A stretch of 64,000 bases of DNA from Peptococcaceae bacterium CEB3 (GTDB taxonomy: Bacteria > Bacillota > Desulfitobacteriia > Desulfitobacteriales > Desulfitobacteriaceae), in contig LDXJ01000060.1 of NCBI GenBank assembly GCA_001029295.1, positions 124,127 through 188,126 of the forward strand, in the 5' to 3' direction. The notes below the pieces were generated by a model, which was not told the DNA's origin, searched no databases, and saw only the letters and a program-made list of their open reading frames with translations. Below, piece by piece: positions 17,982 through 25,774 of the stretch. Each line of letters begins with the position of its first letter. Positions within the stretch are counted from its first letter, which is position 1. The position numbers were made by a program, and so were the translations under genes.

Positions 17982-18049
17982 TTGCGAAGAACGGCGGGCG
18001 TGGTATAATAGAGATACCCATGCGGGGTATGGGAATGCAGTCCGACTGC
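17982..18049 (+). promoter_or_regulatory. Promoter and two-hairpin leader before the DUF5714 gene
   Basis: TTGCGA (17982-17987), a 16-bp spacer and a perfect TATAAT (18004-18009) form a likely housekeeping promoter. The transcript would begin with two small stem-loops: ATACCC/GGGTAT (18014-18019 with 18025-18030) and GCAGT/ACTGC (18037-18041 with 18045-18049). The gap from 17825 to 17981 shows no gene. Confidence 0.7.
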
Positions 18050-18077
18050 GAAAGCAAAAAACCCGAGGTGAAAAATC

Positions 18078-18848
18078 TTGATCGAATTGCAGACGGTGAA
18101 TAGGCCGGGAGAAGTTTCCCGAGAGCACGAGGCTGGCTGCGTGATCTGCGGCCGGGAACTTATCTATGCCGAAACGAGTGTCAAGCAGACTTGCGGCATC
18201 TGCGGGCAAGTCCAGGAGAGTTCCATTGTCTGCCCGGGCGGGCACTTCGTGTGCGACGCCTGCCACCGGGCGGATGCGGTGGGAATGATGGAGGTTCTGG
18301 CCAGGCACAGCGATAAGCAAAACCCGATCGAACTGGCCCGGGAGATGATGGCGCTTCCGAGTGTGCACATGCATGGGCCGGAACACCACGTGCTGGTACC
18401 TCTGGTGCTCTTGGCGAGTTTAAGGAACTTGGGGGTAGAGGTTCCGGAGGCCCGGCTGCAAGAGGCCCTTTTGCGCTCCGGCCAACTTCCGGGTGGCATC
18501 TGCGGCAGTTGGGGGACTTGCGGGGCGGCCATAGGGGCCGGGATCGGCCTTAGTGTTCTGCGCGGACTTACGGCTTTGAAAAAGGAAGGCTGGGCCGAAA
18601 CCAACCGCGAGACCGGGGAGATCCTGCAGCACGTTGGAGCGTTCGGCGGGCCCCGCTGTTGTAAACGGAGCACGTACGCGGCTATTCTGGCTGCCGTGGA
18701 GATACTGGAAAGGGACGGAGTGGCCGAGTTTCCGCCTGAGGCGCATGAGAAACCGGTCTGCCGCGATTTCCCGCGCAACCGCCAGTGCCTGAAGGAGGAG
18801 TGCGGCTATTACCCGAAGTTTCTGAAGACTGGTTTGACCCTTCCCTGA
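18078..18848 (+). CDS. Cysteine-rich DUF5714-type protein
   Basis: 256 aa, function unknown. The N-terminal about 65 residues contain paired CxxC motifs (CVICG, CGICG, CPGG, CDACH), probably a zinc or Fe-S site. The central motif GGICGSWGTCGAAIGAG recalls C_GCAxxG families. Further Cys pairs follow (RCCKR, CRDF, CLKEECGYYP). TTG 18078 follows GAGGTG. Such proteins occur in anaerobes near redox genes, and the next genes here are a rubredoxin-like peptide and a DUF362 ferredoxin-like protein, so a redox or metal role is likely but unproven. Confidence 0.75.
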   Translation: MIELQTVNRPGEVSREHEAGCVICGRELIYAETSVKQTCGICGQVQESSIVCPGGHFVCDACHRADAVGMMEVLARHSDKQNPIELAREMMALPSVHMHGPEHHVLVPLVLLASLRNLGVEVPEARLQEALLRSGQLPGGICGSWGTCGAAIGAGIGLSVLRGLTALKKEGWAETNRETGEILQHVGAFGGPRCCKRSTYAAILAAVEILERDGVAEFPPEAHEKPVCRDFPRNRQCLKEECGYYPKFLKTGLTLP

Positions 18849-18881
18849 CCTCAAACTATTAATACTAATTCTAAACAACTA

Positions 18882-18946
18882 TTGACAAAATCGTTCGCTT
18901 CCATTAAGGTATAGTTGCCGTCATGTTCGGCCGCTTGTTGGCCGAA
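18882..18946 (+). promoter_or_regulatory. Probable promoter and hairpin before the rubredoxin-like gene
   Basis: A perfect TTGACA (18882-18887) is followed 17 bp later by a weak -10 TAAGGT (18905-18910); TATAGT at 18910 is a spaced-out alternative. The start of the leader folds into TTCGGCC/GGCCGAA (18926-18932 with 18940-18946) with a 7-nt loop. Confidence 0.6.
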
Positions 18947-19008
18947 ATACGATGCGCAAGCCGATGAACCGGCATATCTCGCAAGATGTTCAAGGGAGGG
19001 CAAAAGTC

Positions 19009-19122
19009 ATGGCAACTTGGAAATGTTCGGAATGCGGGGCCACGAGCGAAGGCCGCTGCCGCCCCAAGACCTGTAAGAATTGCGGAGCGGATAAAGAGAA
19101 AATCGTGAAGGCCGAGGGCTGA
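19009..19122 (+). CDS. Small RCKP-type rubredoxin-like protein
   Basis: 37 aa, starting MATWKCSECGATSEGRC. Two CxxC-like knuckles (CSECG and CKNCG) and an RCRPK variant of the RCKP motif match the rubredoxin-like domain known from rubrerythrin tails and free-standing peptides of anaerobes. It probably binds one iron or zinc. ATG 19009 is preceded by a very strong AGGGAGGG, and a TTGACA promoter lies upstream. It is monocistronic, with a possible terminator structure 18-110 bp after the stop. Confidence 0.85.
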   Translation: MATWKCSECGATSEGRCRPKTCKNCGADKEKIVKAEG

Positions 19123-19140
19123 GAGAGACTGAGCAATCTT

Positions 19141-19233
19141 AAAAGGGGGTCAGGCTCAGGCTCGCCTTGTGTCGCGGGCCAGAGAAGGACTGCGCGCGGG
19201 GATTCACGGAATGATGCAGTGGACCCCTTTTTT
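19141..19233 (+). terminator. Long-range stem with U-run after the rubredoxin-like gene
   Basis: AAAAGGGGGTC (19141-19151) can pair with GACCCC plus TTTT (19222-19233), with one bulged G. The stem encloses about 70 nt and is followed by six T. The outer stem plus T-run would work as an intrinsic terminator. The large internal segment, which includes the direct repeat CAGGCTC, is longer than a simple terminator loop and could be a small structured RNA. Confidence 0.5.
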
Positions 19234-19259
19234 GTGTATTTTGATTGAGCGGGTGCAAG

Positions 19260-19745
19260 ATGGCCGAATATTATCGTTACCTGTGGCTTAGCACATGGCC
19301 CGCCGTGATTTCTTTAATCCTGGTTTGGCTGTTTGTGCTATTCCGCTTGACCGGTAAAGCCAGGCACACGTGGCGTTGGGAACGGGACGCCTGGGGGTTT
19401 CTCGTTTTGCTCGGCAAAAGTCTTGTCTGGATTGGTGTTTTGGCGGGATGCACGGCCATGTTTGCCATGAACGACGCGGATTGGTTCAGACAGCCGGCCT
19501 CGTGCCGGGGAACGGTTCTGAGCAAGGAAGCGGCGGCTGGGCGCTATTCCGTTCAAATCAAGGAAGGAGAGGGGAAGACGGACGGAAAAGGTCCTGTCCT
19601 GGATCTCTTTCTGGATCCGGCCTCATATCGTCTCCTGAGCGGGGGGGAACGAGTCGAGGCGGTCTATCTGCCTGTGGCTAAAGAGACAGTGTTTTTGCGA
19701 ATCCTGGGACCGGTTAAAGAAAAGGCGAAGGGGAGAGGGAAATGA
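19260..19745 (+). CDS. Two-helix membrane protein of unknown function
   Basis: Not recognised. 161 aa from ATG 19260; a TTG at 19245 would add five residues. Two membrane helices (about residues 8-30 and 46-66) precede an extracytoplasmic domain with the pattern SCRGTVLSKEAAAGRYSVQI, ending in basic residues. The ribosome-binding site is weak (GCGGGTG). It overlaps the DUF362 gene by 4 bp, so the two are co-translated. Plausibly it anchors or accompanies that Fe-S protein. Confidence 0.7.
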   Translation: MAEYYRYLWLSTWPAVISLILVWLFVLFRLTGKARHTWRWERDAWGFLVLLGKSLVWIGVLAGCTAMFAMNDADWFRQPASCRGTVLSKEAAAGRYSVQIKEGEGKTDGKGPVLDLFLDPASYRLLSGGERVEAVYLPVAKETVFLRILGPVKEKAKGRGK

Positions 19746-20845
19746 GTGCTGATGTCTACTTCACGAATCTGAGGACAAAGCAAGGGCAAAGTCTGGTCAG
19801 TAAACTGGAAAAGCTGATTCTCCGGGCGGGATTGACGGAGGGGATCGAGCCGAAGGACCTCGTGGCCATTAAGATGCACTTCGGAGAGCGGGGAAACCTA
19901 GCTTACGTGCGCCCCCAATATGTCCGCCGGGTGGTCGATATGGTCAAAAGAAAAGGGGGCAAGCCCTTTTTGACAGATGCCAATACGCTTTATGTCGGCT
20001 CGCGGGCCAATGCCGTGGATCATTTGGAAACCGCCTTCGAAAACGGTTTCGCTTATTCTGTCGTGGGTGCGCCTGTGATGATTGCCGACGGGCTAAATGG
20101 GAAAGACTATGAAGCGGTGCCCGTCAACCTTAAGCACTTCAAAGAGGTTAAGATCGGGAGTGCCGCCGTCCACGCGGACGCGCTCTTGGCGGTCACGCAT
20201 TTCAAAGCACATGAGGCGACCGGCTTTGGCGGTACACTGAAGAATTTAGGCATGGGTTTGGGCAGCCGGGCCGGCAAGCAGCAGCAGCATTCCGACCTGC
20301 TGCCTGAAGTCGACGAGGCGATTTGTGTGGCCTGCGGAAAATGTGCCAAGTGGTGTCCGGCTCAAGCTATCACGGTGACTCATAAGGCGCATATCGACCA
20401 CAGCCTGTGTATCGGGTGCGGGGAATGTACCGTGACCTGTCCTCACAAAGCTATTGCCATCAACTGGAAGACCGAGCCGGATGTGATTCAGGAAAAGATC
20501 GTGGAATACACGGCCGGTGTTCTTCGGGGCAAGGAGGGGAAAACCGGATTCATTACGTTTGTCACGAACGTGTCGCCGCTCTGTGACTGTGTGGCCTGGA
20601 ACGATGTGCCAATCGTCGGGGATATAGGGATCTTAGCGTCTAAAGATCCCATTGCCATCGATCAGGCGGCGGTGGATCTGGTCAACCGGGCTTCCGGCAA
20701 CCCGCATTCGGAATTGGGTGACAGATATGGGGAAACGGATAAGTTCAGGGTTCTTTTCCCGCGGGTTGATTGGAATGTCCAGCTTGCCTACGGGGAACAA
20801 GTCGGTTTGGGCACCCGACAGTATCGCCTGATTGAGATGGGTTGA
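19742..20845 (+). CDS. DUF362 domain protein with 2[4Fe-4S] ferredoxin module
   Basis: 367 aa. The N-terminal DUF362 domain contains DLVAIKMHFGERGNLAYVRP and later HFKAHEATGFGGTLKNLGMG. A ferredoxin module is inserted at about residues 193-240, with two CxxCxxCxxxCP clusters (CVACGKCAKWCP, CIGCGECTVTCP). The C-terminal part (GILASKDPIAIDQAAVDLVN) returns to DUF362. These proteins are common in strict anaerobes and hold two 4Fe-4S clusters. Substrate and partner are unknown. It starts within the end of the preceding membrane-protein gene. Confidence 0.9.
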   Translation: MSADVYFTNLRTKQGQSLVSKLEKLILRAGLTEGIEPKDLVAIKMHFGERGNLAYVRPQYVRRVVDMVKRKGGKPFLTDANTLYVGSRANAVDHLETAFENGFAYSVVGAPVMIADGLNGKDYEAVPVNLKHFKEVKIGSAAVHADALLAVTHFKAHEATGFGGTLKNLGMGLGSRAGKQQQHSDLLPEVDEAICVACGKCAKWCPAQAITVTHKAHIDHSLCIGCGECTVTCPHKAIAINWKTEPDVIQEKIVEYTAGVLRGKEGKTGFITFVTNVSPLCDCVAWNDVPIVGDIGILASKDPIAIDQAAVDLVNRASGNPHSELGDRYGETDKFRVLFPRVDWNVQLAYGEQVGLGTRQYRLIEMG

Positions 20846-20899
20846 ACTTATTGCCAACTTTCTTTCCCTGTTTTCGGAGAAAGTTATCAAGTTATATGA

Positions 20900-20905
20900 T
20901 ATAAT
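20900..20905 (+). promoter_or_regulatory. Likely -10 element of the mecA promoter
   Basis: A perfect TATAAT lies 50 bp ahead of mecA in an AT-rich stretch (20870-20915). No good -35 is visible 16-18 bp upstream, so the promoter is inferred from the -10 only. Confidence 0.45.
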
Positions 20906-20955
20906 GGGAATACAATAGGGTGAGAACCCGATGAGGAAAGGAGAGGTGGGGGCTA

Positions 20956-21582
20956 ATGCGTATTCAGAAAGTCAACGAACGCACGATTCGCATCTTCATC
21001 TCCTTCACGGAACTGGCTGATCGGGATATTACGATGGCAGATTTGTTCCAGCGCTCTCCGAAGACTGAGCAACTCCTCTGGGAGCTTATTTCTCAGGCCC
21101 GGGAAGAAGTGGAGTTCAACCTCGACCAACCTTTCTGGATTCAGGCCACGGTTGCTTCCAATGATGAATTTGTCATAACAGTCATGAAGCAAGAAGATCA
21201 ACCGGAGGCGCCGGTCCAAGAAAAGGAAAAACGCAAGCCGAGTAAAGGCCGTCTCTCCGAGTGGGTATATGTATTTGAAGATTTAGAGGATGCCATATCC
21301 GCCGCGGGCCGTTTGCCCCAGTTTGCCCAACTGCGTTCCGGTCTCTTTGAGTTCGAAGAAGAATACTATTTGGTGCTCAGTCGCCTGGGTTCCGGTAAGA
21401 AGCGCCAATTGGCCGAGGCGCTGCTGGATGAGTACGGGGAACTTACAGGGATGACCAAGGCCTTTCTCATTGAACACGGACAGAGTGTAATTCCCGAGAA
21501 AGCGGTCCAAACTCTCAAAGCGTCTTTTGGGGTTTGGGAGCCTGCCAGGTCTCAAAATCTTAAGGCCAAGCACAAACCTTAA
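20956..21582 (+). CDS. mecA: Adaptor protein MecA
   Basis: 208 aa with the MecA N-terminal substrate-binding part (MRIQKVNERTIRIFISFTEL, DLFQRSPKTEQLLWELI) and the C-terminal ClpC-binding domain from about residue 105 (WVYVFEDLEDAISAAGRL). MecA delivers substrates to ClpCP and tunes competence or development. ATG 20956 has AAAGGAGAGGTGGGGG upstream. The last codons (NLKAKHKP) are written by a degenerate DNA repeat that continues past the stop. The C-terminus may therefore have been recently altered. Confidence 0.92.
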   Translation: MRIQKVNERTIRIFISFTELADRDITMADLFQRSPKTEQLLWELISQAREEVEFNLDQPFWIQATVASNDEFVITVMKQEDQPEAPVQEKEKRKPSKGRLSEWVYVFEDLEDAISAAGRLPQFAQLRSGLFEFEEEYYLVLSRLGSGKKRQLAEALLDEYGELTGMTKAFLIEHGQSVIPEKAVQTLKASFGVWEPARSQNLKAKHKP

Positions 21583-21632
21583 GGCCAAGCGCAATGTTTT
21601 AGACCAAACGCAAATTTTTAGGCCAAGCACAA
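21559..21632 (+). repeat. Degenerate tandem repeat across the mecA stop codon
   Basis: Four imperfect copies of a unit close to TTAAGGCCAAGCRCAAA follow one another with a period of about 18-20 bp, starting inside the last mecA codons and running to the terminator. The third copy is diverged (TTTAGACCAAACGCAAA). A further pair, TTGTCAATACGGAA and TTGTCAGTACGGAA, lies just after the terminator (21656-21683). Confidence 0.8.
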
Positions 21633-21657
21633 AAGGGAAGCCATTGGCTTCCCTTTT
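21631..21657 (+). terminator. Bidirectional intrinsic terminator after mecA
   Basis: AAAAGGGAAGCC (21631-21642) and GGCTTCCCTTTT (21646-21657) form a perfect 12-bp stem with a 3-nt loop and A/T tracts on both sides. It can stop mecA transcripts and also those of the opposing small gene at 21674-21868. Confidence 0.93.
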
Positions 21658-21673
21658 GTCAATACGGAATTTG

Positions 21674-21868
21674 TCAGTACGGAAATAAGTTCAGAATTCG
21701 TTGCAGACAAGTGAGACAGATGGGTTTTCCCTTAAAGGTCTGCATGCTTTGGGTTTGTCCGCAGAAAATGCAGGACGGAAGATGCCTTTTCCGGCGCAGG
21801 GCCGGATCGAACGGGATAAGGACCTGTTCGGGTTGGTGGTAAGTTACTTCCTGGGGGGGAGATGCCAT
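21674..21868 (-). CDS. Small zinc-ribbon protein, possibly Gin/CsfB-like anti-sigma factor
   Basis: 64 aa on the minus strand, with a strong AGGAGG seven bases before its ATG and a terminator beyond its stop, so it is probably real. The C-terminal half carries CIFC-x14-CLTC with FKGKPICLTC. That resembles the CxxC-x15-CxxC core and length of Gin (CsfB), the 64-residue sigma-G/sigma-E inhibitor of spore formers. The resemblance is my inference from the pattern; a generic zinc ribbon is the alternative. It diverges from selA. Confidence 0.7.
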   Translation of the reverse strand: MASPPQEVTYHQPEQVLIPFDPALRRKRHLPSCIFCGQTQSMQTFKGKPICLTCLQRILNLFPY

Positions 21869-21999
21869 GCCATTACCTCCTGTATTTACGTCGTGCTTAG
21901 ATTATAGATCTTGTCCCCTGTCGAAATCCTAAAAAGAGTGCAGTCGGGCAAGAAAATAATTGGTCGATGGAGATAGATGAAAGGCGAAGGGTGCAAACC

Positions 22000-23469
22000 A
22001 TGGCGGATCAAAAAAACAGGCGGTTGAGAATCATTCCGCCCGTGCACGAGGTCGTCAGTGCTTTGGAACATGGGGAGGAATTTCGTCCCTTCTTGGCGAA
22101 TGACGGTCCGCGTCTAACCTTGGCAATTCGACAGGCTTTACAAGAATTGAGAGATCATCTCTTGGGGGAGGAAGGTGCCTGGCCCTGGGCCTCTCCTGCC
22201 GACGCCGAGCGGGAAGCAGCGGTTATGACGGGCGACGCGGAGGAGGCGGAGGTTGAGGCCAGGCTTTGGGGTTGGCTGAGAGAGGAAGTGCTGCGAATTC
22301 TCACGAGCAGGTCCGCCGTCAGCCTGCGTCACATAATCAACGCTACCGGGGTCATTTTACATACGAATTGCGGACGCGCTTTGCTCGCCCCGGAAGTCGC
22401 GGATTTTGTGGCCGCACAAGCCGGGCATTACAGTAATTTGGAACTCAACCTGGAAAGCGGAGAACGGGGTTCCCGCTACGTCCATGTGGAGAAGCTTCTC
22501 TGCGCCTTGACCGGGGCGGAAGCGGCCATGGTTGTCAACAACAACGCGGCGGCCGTCTTACTGATCATGAACACTTTGGCAGCGGGGGGAGAAGTTGTAG
22601 TTTCACGGGGGGAACTGGTGGAAGTCGGCGGTTCTTTCCGGATCCCCGAGGTTTTGAAAGCGGGTGGGGCTCGCTTGGTCGAAGTGGGCGCCACCAACAA
22701 GACCTGGCTGCGAGACTATGAACAGGCCATCGGCAGTCAAACGGCTCTCCTGCTTAAGGTGCACACGAGCAATTACCGAATCGAAGGCTTTACTCATGCC
22801 GTCAGCGCCCGGGAACTGGTCGAACTGGGGGCGCGTCAGGGACTTCCGGTCGTGGAAGATCTGGGCAGCGGGAGTTTTCTGGACGGGTCTCAGTTGGGCT
22901 TGCCGCCGGAGCCCACGATCGGACAGAGTGTCGAGGCCGGGCTCTCCCTGGTGTCTTTCAGCGGAGACAAGCTCTTAGGAGGTCCTCAGGCCGGTATCAT
23001 TGTCGGGAAAAAAGAATATGTGGAGCGCCTGCGTTCGAACCAGTTGACCCGGGCTCTGAGGATAGACAAGCTTACTTTGGCCGGCCTGGAGGGAACGCTG
23101 CATATGTACGCGGAGGGCCGCGGCCCGGACCTCCCCGTCTGGCACATGCTGGCAGCCCCCCCGGCTCTTTTGCGCGAAAAGGCGGAGCGGCTGTGCTCTG
23201 CCTTGAGCGACCATCCGAAACTCCAGGCTGAGGTACAGGAGGGTTTTTCTCAGGTTGGGGGCGGTGCCTGGCCAACGGTAAATTTGCCGACCTGGGTGTG
23301 CGCGCTGCGCCCGCAGAGCGGTTCTGTCAACGATTTGGAAGAATTTCTCCGGCGCGGCTCGCTTCCTATCCTGGCCAGGATCCAAAAGGACAGGGTATTG
23401 TTGGACGGGCGTACGCTTCTGACCGGAGAAGAGGAGGAGATCATCCGGCGCCTCGCGGACTGGTGTTGA
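22000..23469 (+). CDS. selA: L-seryl-tRNA(Sec) selenium transferase SelA
   Basis: 489 aa from ATG 22000 (GAAGGGTG upstream). An ATG at 21967 adds 11 residues but has no ribosome-binding site. SelA motifs are present: HIINATGVILHTNCGRALL, LELNLESGERGSRY, and the PLP lysine K324 in SFSGDKLLGGPQAG. The enzyme converts Ser-tRNA(Sec) to Sec-tRNA(Sec) using selenophosphate made by SelD, which is encoded 1.2 kb away. A LysR gene, convergent with selA, separates the two. selB and the Sec tRNA gene are not in the window. Confidence 0.96.
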   Translation: MADQKNRRLRIIPPVHEVVSALEHGEEFRPFLANDGPRLTLAIRQALQELRDHLLGEEGAWPWASPADAEREAAVMTGDAEEAEVEARLWGWLREEVLRILTSRSAVSLRHIINATGVILHTNCGRALLAPEVADFVAAQAGHYSNLELNLESGERGSRYVHVEKLLCALTGAEAAMVVNNNAAAVLLIMNTLAAGGEVVVSRGELVEVGGSFRIPEVLKAGGARLVEVGATNKTWLRDYEQAIGSQTALLLKVHTSNYRIEGFTHAVSARELVELGARQGLPVVEDLGSGSFLDGSQLGLPPEPTIGQSVEAGLSLVSFSGDKLLGGPQAGIIVGKKEYVERLRSNQLTRALRIDKLTLAGLEGTLHMYAEGRGPDLPVWHMLAAPPALLREKAERLCSALSDHPKLQAEVQEGFSQVGGGAWPTVNLPTWVCALRPQSGSVNDLEEFLRRGSLPILARIQKDRVLLDGRTLLTGEEEEIIRRLADWC

Positions 23470-23476
23470 AGGGGAC

Positions 23477-24382
23477 TTAGTCATCAGTTGGGGCTTCTTG
23501 AGAGGCATAGTCCTTGATGGCTTTAACAAAGGTCTGGCTCAAAGGAGACAGGTGTTTGTCTTTGTGATAAATGAGCGAAAAGGGACGGGTGATTTCCAGC
23601 TCCGGCAGCTCCCGCACGGCAACGAGACCGGTCTGTTCGCAGAGCCGGACGGCCAATTCCGAAACGATGCTGACACCTAAATTAGCGGCTACCGCGTATT
23701 TGATTCCGTCCGTGCTGGCGTATTCCATGGCGACCTGCAGATGGATGCCGCGGCGCGAGAAAGCATCCTCAATGGCCCGGCGGGTGCTTGAGCCGGGCTC
23801 GCGCAGAATGAAGCGCTGGCGGGCGATGTCTTCCAGGCTTATTTCGTCTTTTTTCAGGAGGGGATGCTGCGGGCTCAGAATCATGAGCAGGCGGTCGCGG
23901 CGGAAAGGTTCCGAGACGAGGTCGGGTTCCGTGGAGAGGCAGCCTATGACTCCGATGTCCAATTGGTTAGCCAGGACCTTCTTTTCGATCTCGGATGAGT
24001 TGGCCACATCGAGGACCAGTTCGATGCCGGGATAGTCCTCTTTGAACTGGCCCAGGAGGTCAGGCAAGTAATAGATCCCGGCGGTGGTGCCGGCTCCCAA
24101 ACGAATCCGCCCCTTGTGCAGGCCTTGGAGTTCCTCCAGGGCCCTTTCCGCTTCCTCGGCTAAAGTGAAGATTTTTTGCGTATAACCGAAAAGCATCCGC
24201 CCGGCGTCTGTCAAGTAGATATTTCGCCCCAACTGCTCGAAAAGCTCCATTCCCAGATCCTGTTCCAGTTTTTGCAGGTGAACGGAAACCGTGGGCTGGC
24301 TGAGATATAGTTCGGCCGCGGCTTTGGAATAACTCCTGTGCTTGGCGACCACATTAAAAATGTGCAGCTGGTGAAAGTTCAT
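23477..24382 (-). CDS. LysR-family transcriptional regulator (CysL/CbbR-like)
   Basis: 301 aa. The N-terminal winged helix-turn-helix (residues 1-60: MNFHQLHIFNVVAKHRSYSK, AAAELYLSQPTVSVHLQKLE) is followed by a periplasmic-binding-type effector domain. The gene is read toward selA (7 bp between stops) and away from selD. AAAAGGAGT precedes its ATG. LysR proteins usually act on the divergent gene, so selD or its neighbours may be the target. The 248-bp intergenic region contains a candidate operator repeat. The effector is unknown; sulfur or CO2-related ligands are typical of this subfamily. Confidence 0.9.
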   Translation of the reverse strand: MNFHQLHIFNVVAKHRSYSKAAAELYLSQPTVSVHLQKLEQDLGMELFEQLGRNIYLTDAGRMLFGYTQKIFTLAEEAERALEELQGLHKGRIRLGAGTTAGIYYLPDLLGQFKEDYPGIELVLDVANSSEIEKKVLANQLDIGVIGCLSTEPDLVSEPFRRDRLLMILSPQHPLLKKDEISLEDIARQRFILREPGSSTRRAIEDAFSRRGIHLQVAMEYASTDGIKYAVAANLGVSIVSELAVRLCEQTGLVAVRELPELEITRPFSLIYHKDKHLSPLSQTFVKAIKDYASQEAPTDD

Positions 24383-24482
24383 CAGACGGTACTCCTTTTC
24401 AAAGGCCCCTCTGCCTTCACTTAGGAAAGGCTGTCGCTCACATTATAACAAAGCGATGGATCCGGATCAACCAGTGGGGGGT

Positions 24483-24506
24483 ATCAGTATAATGATCAGT
24501 ATAACG
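24483..24506 (+). repeat. 12-bp tandem repeat in the LysR-selD intergenic region
   Basis: ATCAGTATAATG (24483-24494) is followed at once by ATCAGTATAACG (24495-24506). The repeat lies midway between the divergent LysR and selD genes and includes TATAAT-like sequence, so it could be the LysR operator, a promoter, or both. Confidence 0.6.
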
Positions 24507-24630
24507 ATTTATGAATGGACTTTTTCAGCAATTAGTGATAACATATGCCAGCGGAAGAGAATGTTTCGGGTGATCAAACGCTGTCAAGAAACTCTCGTCC
24601 AGTCGAAGATCGCGGAAGGGGTGAGCATGG

Positions 24631-25716
24631 GTGTTGATCGACAATTTGATCCCGGATGCCAAGGGAAAAATCCGCCTGACCCAATATTCCAGCAAGTCCG
24701 GCTGAGGCTGCAAGATAGGTCCAGCGGACCTGGCGCAAGTTTTGCGTTATTTGCCGGCCAATCAGGAAGATGCCAACTTATTGGTGGGGTTAGACACCTC
24801 GGATGACGCGGGAGTTTATCGCTTAAACCGGGATCAGGCAATTGTACAAACTGTGGATTTCTTTACACCGGTTGTGGACGACCCGTATGCTTTTGGCCAG
24901 GTGGCGGCTGCCAATGCTTTGAGCGATATCTATGCCATGGGGGCGAAGCCGCTGACGGTGCTCAATCTGGTCTCCTTTCCGGTGAGTAAACTGGACATGT
25001 CGATTTTGGCTCAGATTCTGCAAGGAGGCAGTGAGAAGATTCGGGAAGCGGGAGCGCTTCTCATCGGCGGGCACTCGATTGACGACAACGAACCCAAGTA
25101 CGGTTTGGCGGTAACGGGGTTGGTTCACCCGGACAGGATACTTTCCAACGCCGGGGCCCGGGTCGGAGACTATCTCGTTTTGACCAAGCCTTTGGGTGTC
25201 GGGATCATTACGACCGGCATCAAGCGGGGTATTGCGGCTCCCGAGGATGTGGCGGAAGTGACGCGGGTTATGGCGGCTCTCAATAAGGAGGCGGCGGAGG
25301 CGGCTAAAGAGACCGGGGTGCACGCTTGCACCGATATTACCGGCTTCGGATTCCTCGGGCACTTGCACGAGATGATGAAAGCCAGCGGCACCGCGGCGGA
25401 AGTCTATGCCGAGTCGGTTCCGGCCCTGCCGGCCGTGTGGGACTGTTTGGAACAGGGAGCCCTGCCGGGCGGTACGAAGTCGAACCGGCGGTATTTGGAA
25501 GACAAAGTCACCTATGACGCCGAAGTCGAAGAAAGATGGCGCTGGGTTTTGTCCGACGCCATTACCTCCGGGGGCTTGCTTTTGAGCGTGGGGGAAGAGG
25601 ATTTGCCGGCGCTCGTGCGGGAACTGCGGCAAAAGCAGACACCGGCCGCGGCCGTGGTGGGCCGGGTGACTCCGGGAGTGGCCGGGCGGATCACGGTTCG
25701 ACCGGGGCAAATGTAA
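24631..25716 (+). CDS. selD: Selenide water dikinase SelD, a selenocysteine-containing form
   Basis: Read as 361 aa from GTG 24631 (AAGGGGTGA six bases upstream; TTG 24634 is possible) with one in-frame TGA at 24703-24705 decoded as Sec25. The reconstructed N-terminus, KIRLTQYSSKSG-Sec-GCKIG, matches the SelD active-site loop, in which Sec replaces the usual Cys next to the conserved Gly-Cys-Lys. Downstream are GLDTSDDAGVYRLN, TVDFFTPVVDDPYAFGQVAA, IGGHSID and DITGFGFLGHLHEM. SelD makes selenophosphate from selenide and ATP. Ordinary gene callers would start at TTG 24742 and lose the catalytic loop. Confidence 0.94.
24703..24731 (+). promoter_or_regulatory. Selenocysteine UGA codon and bacterial SECIS-like hairpin
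   Basis: The UGA at 24703-24705 is followed by a perfect 6-bp stem, AGGTCC (24717-24722) with GGACCT (24726-24731), enclosing the loop AGC. The loop begins 17 nt after the UGA and has G as its second base. Both fit the known bacterial SECIS rules (a G in the first two loop bases, loop about 16-37 nt from UGA). SelB with Sec-tRNA would bind here. Confidence 0.85.
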
Positions 25717-25774
25717 CTGTGGGGTATGAACGAAATCAGTTGAAGCATATTGTGATGTATTTCTTGGCGTTTTG

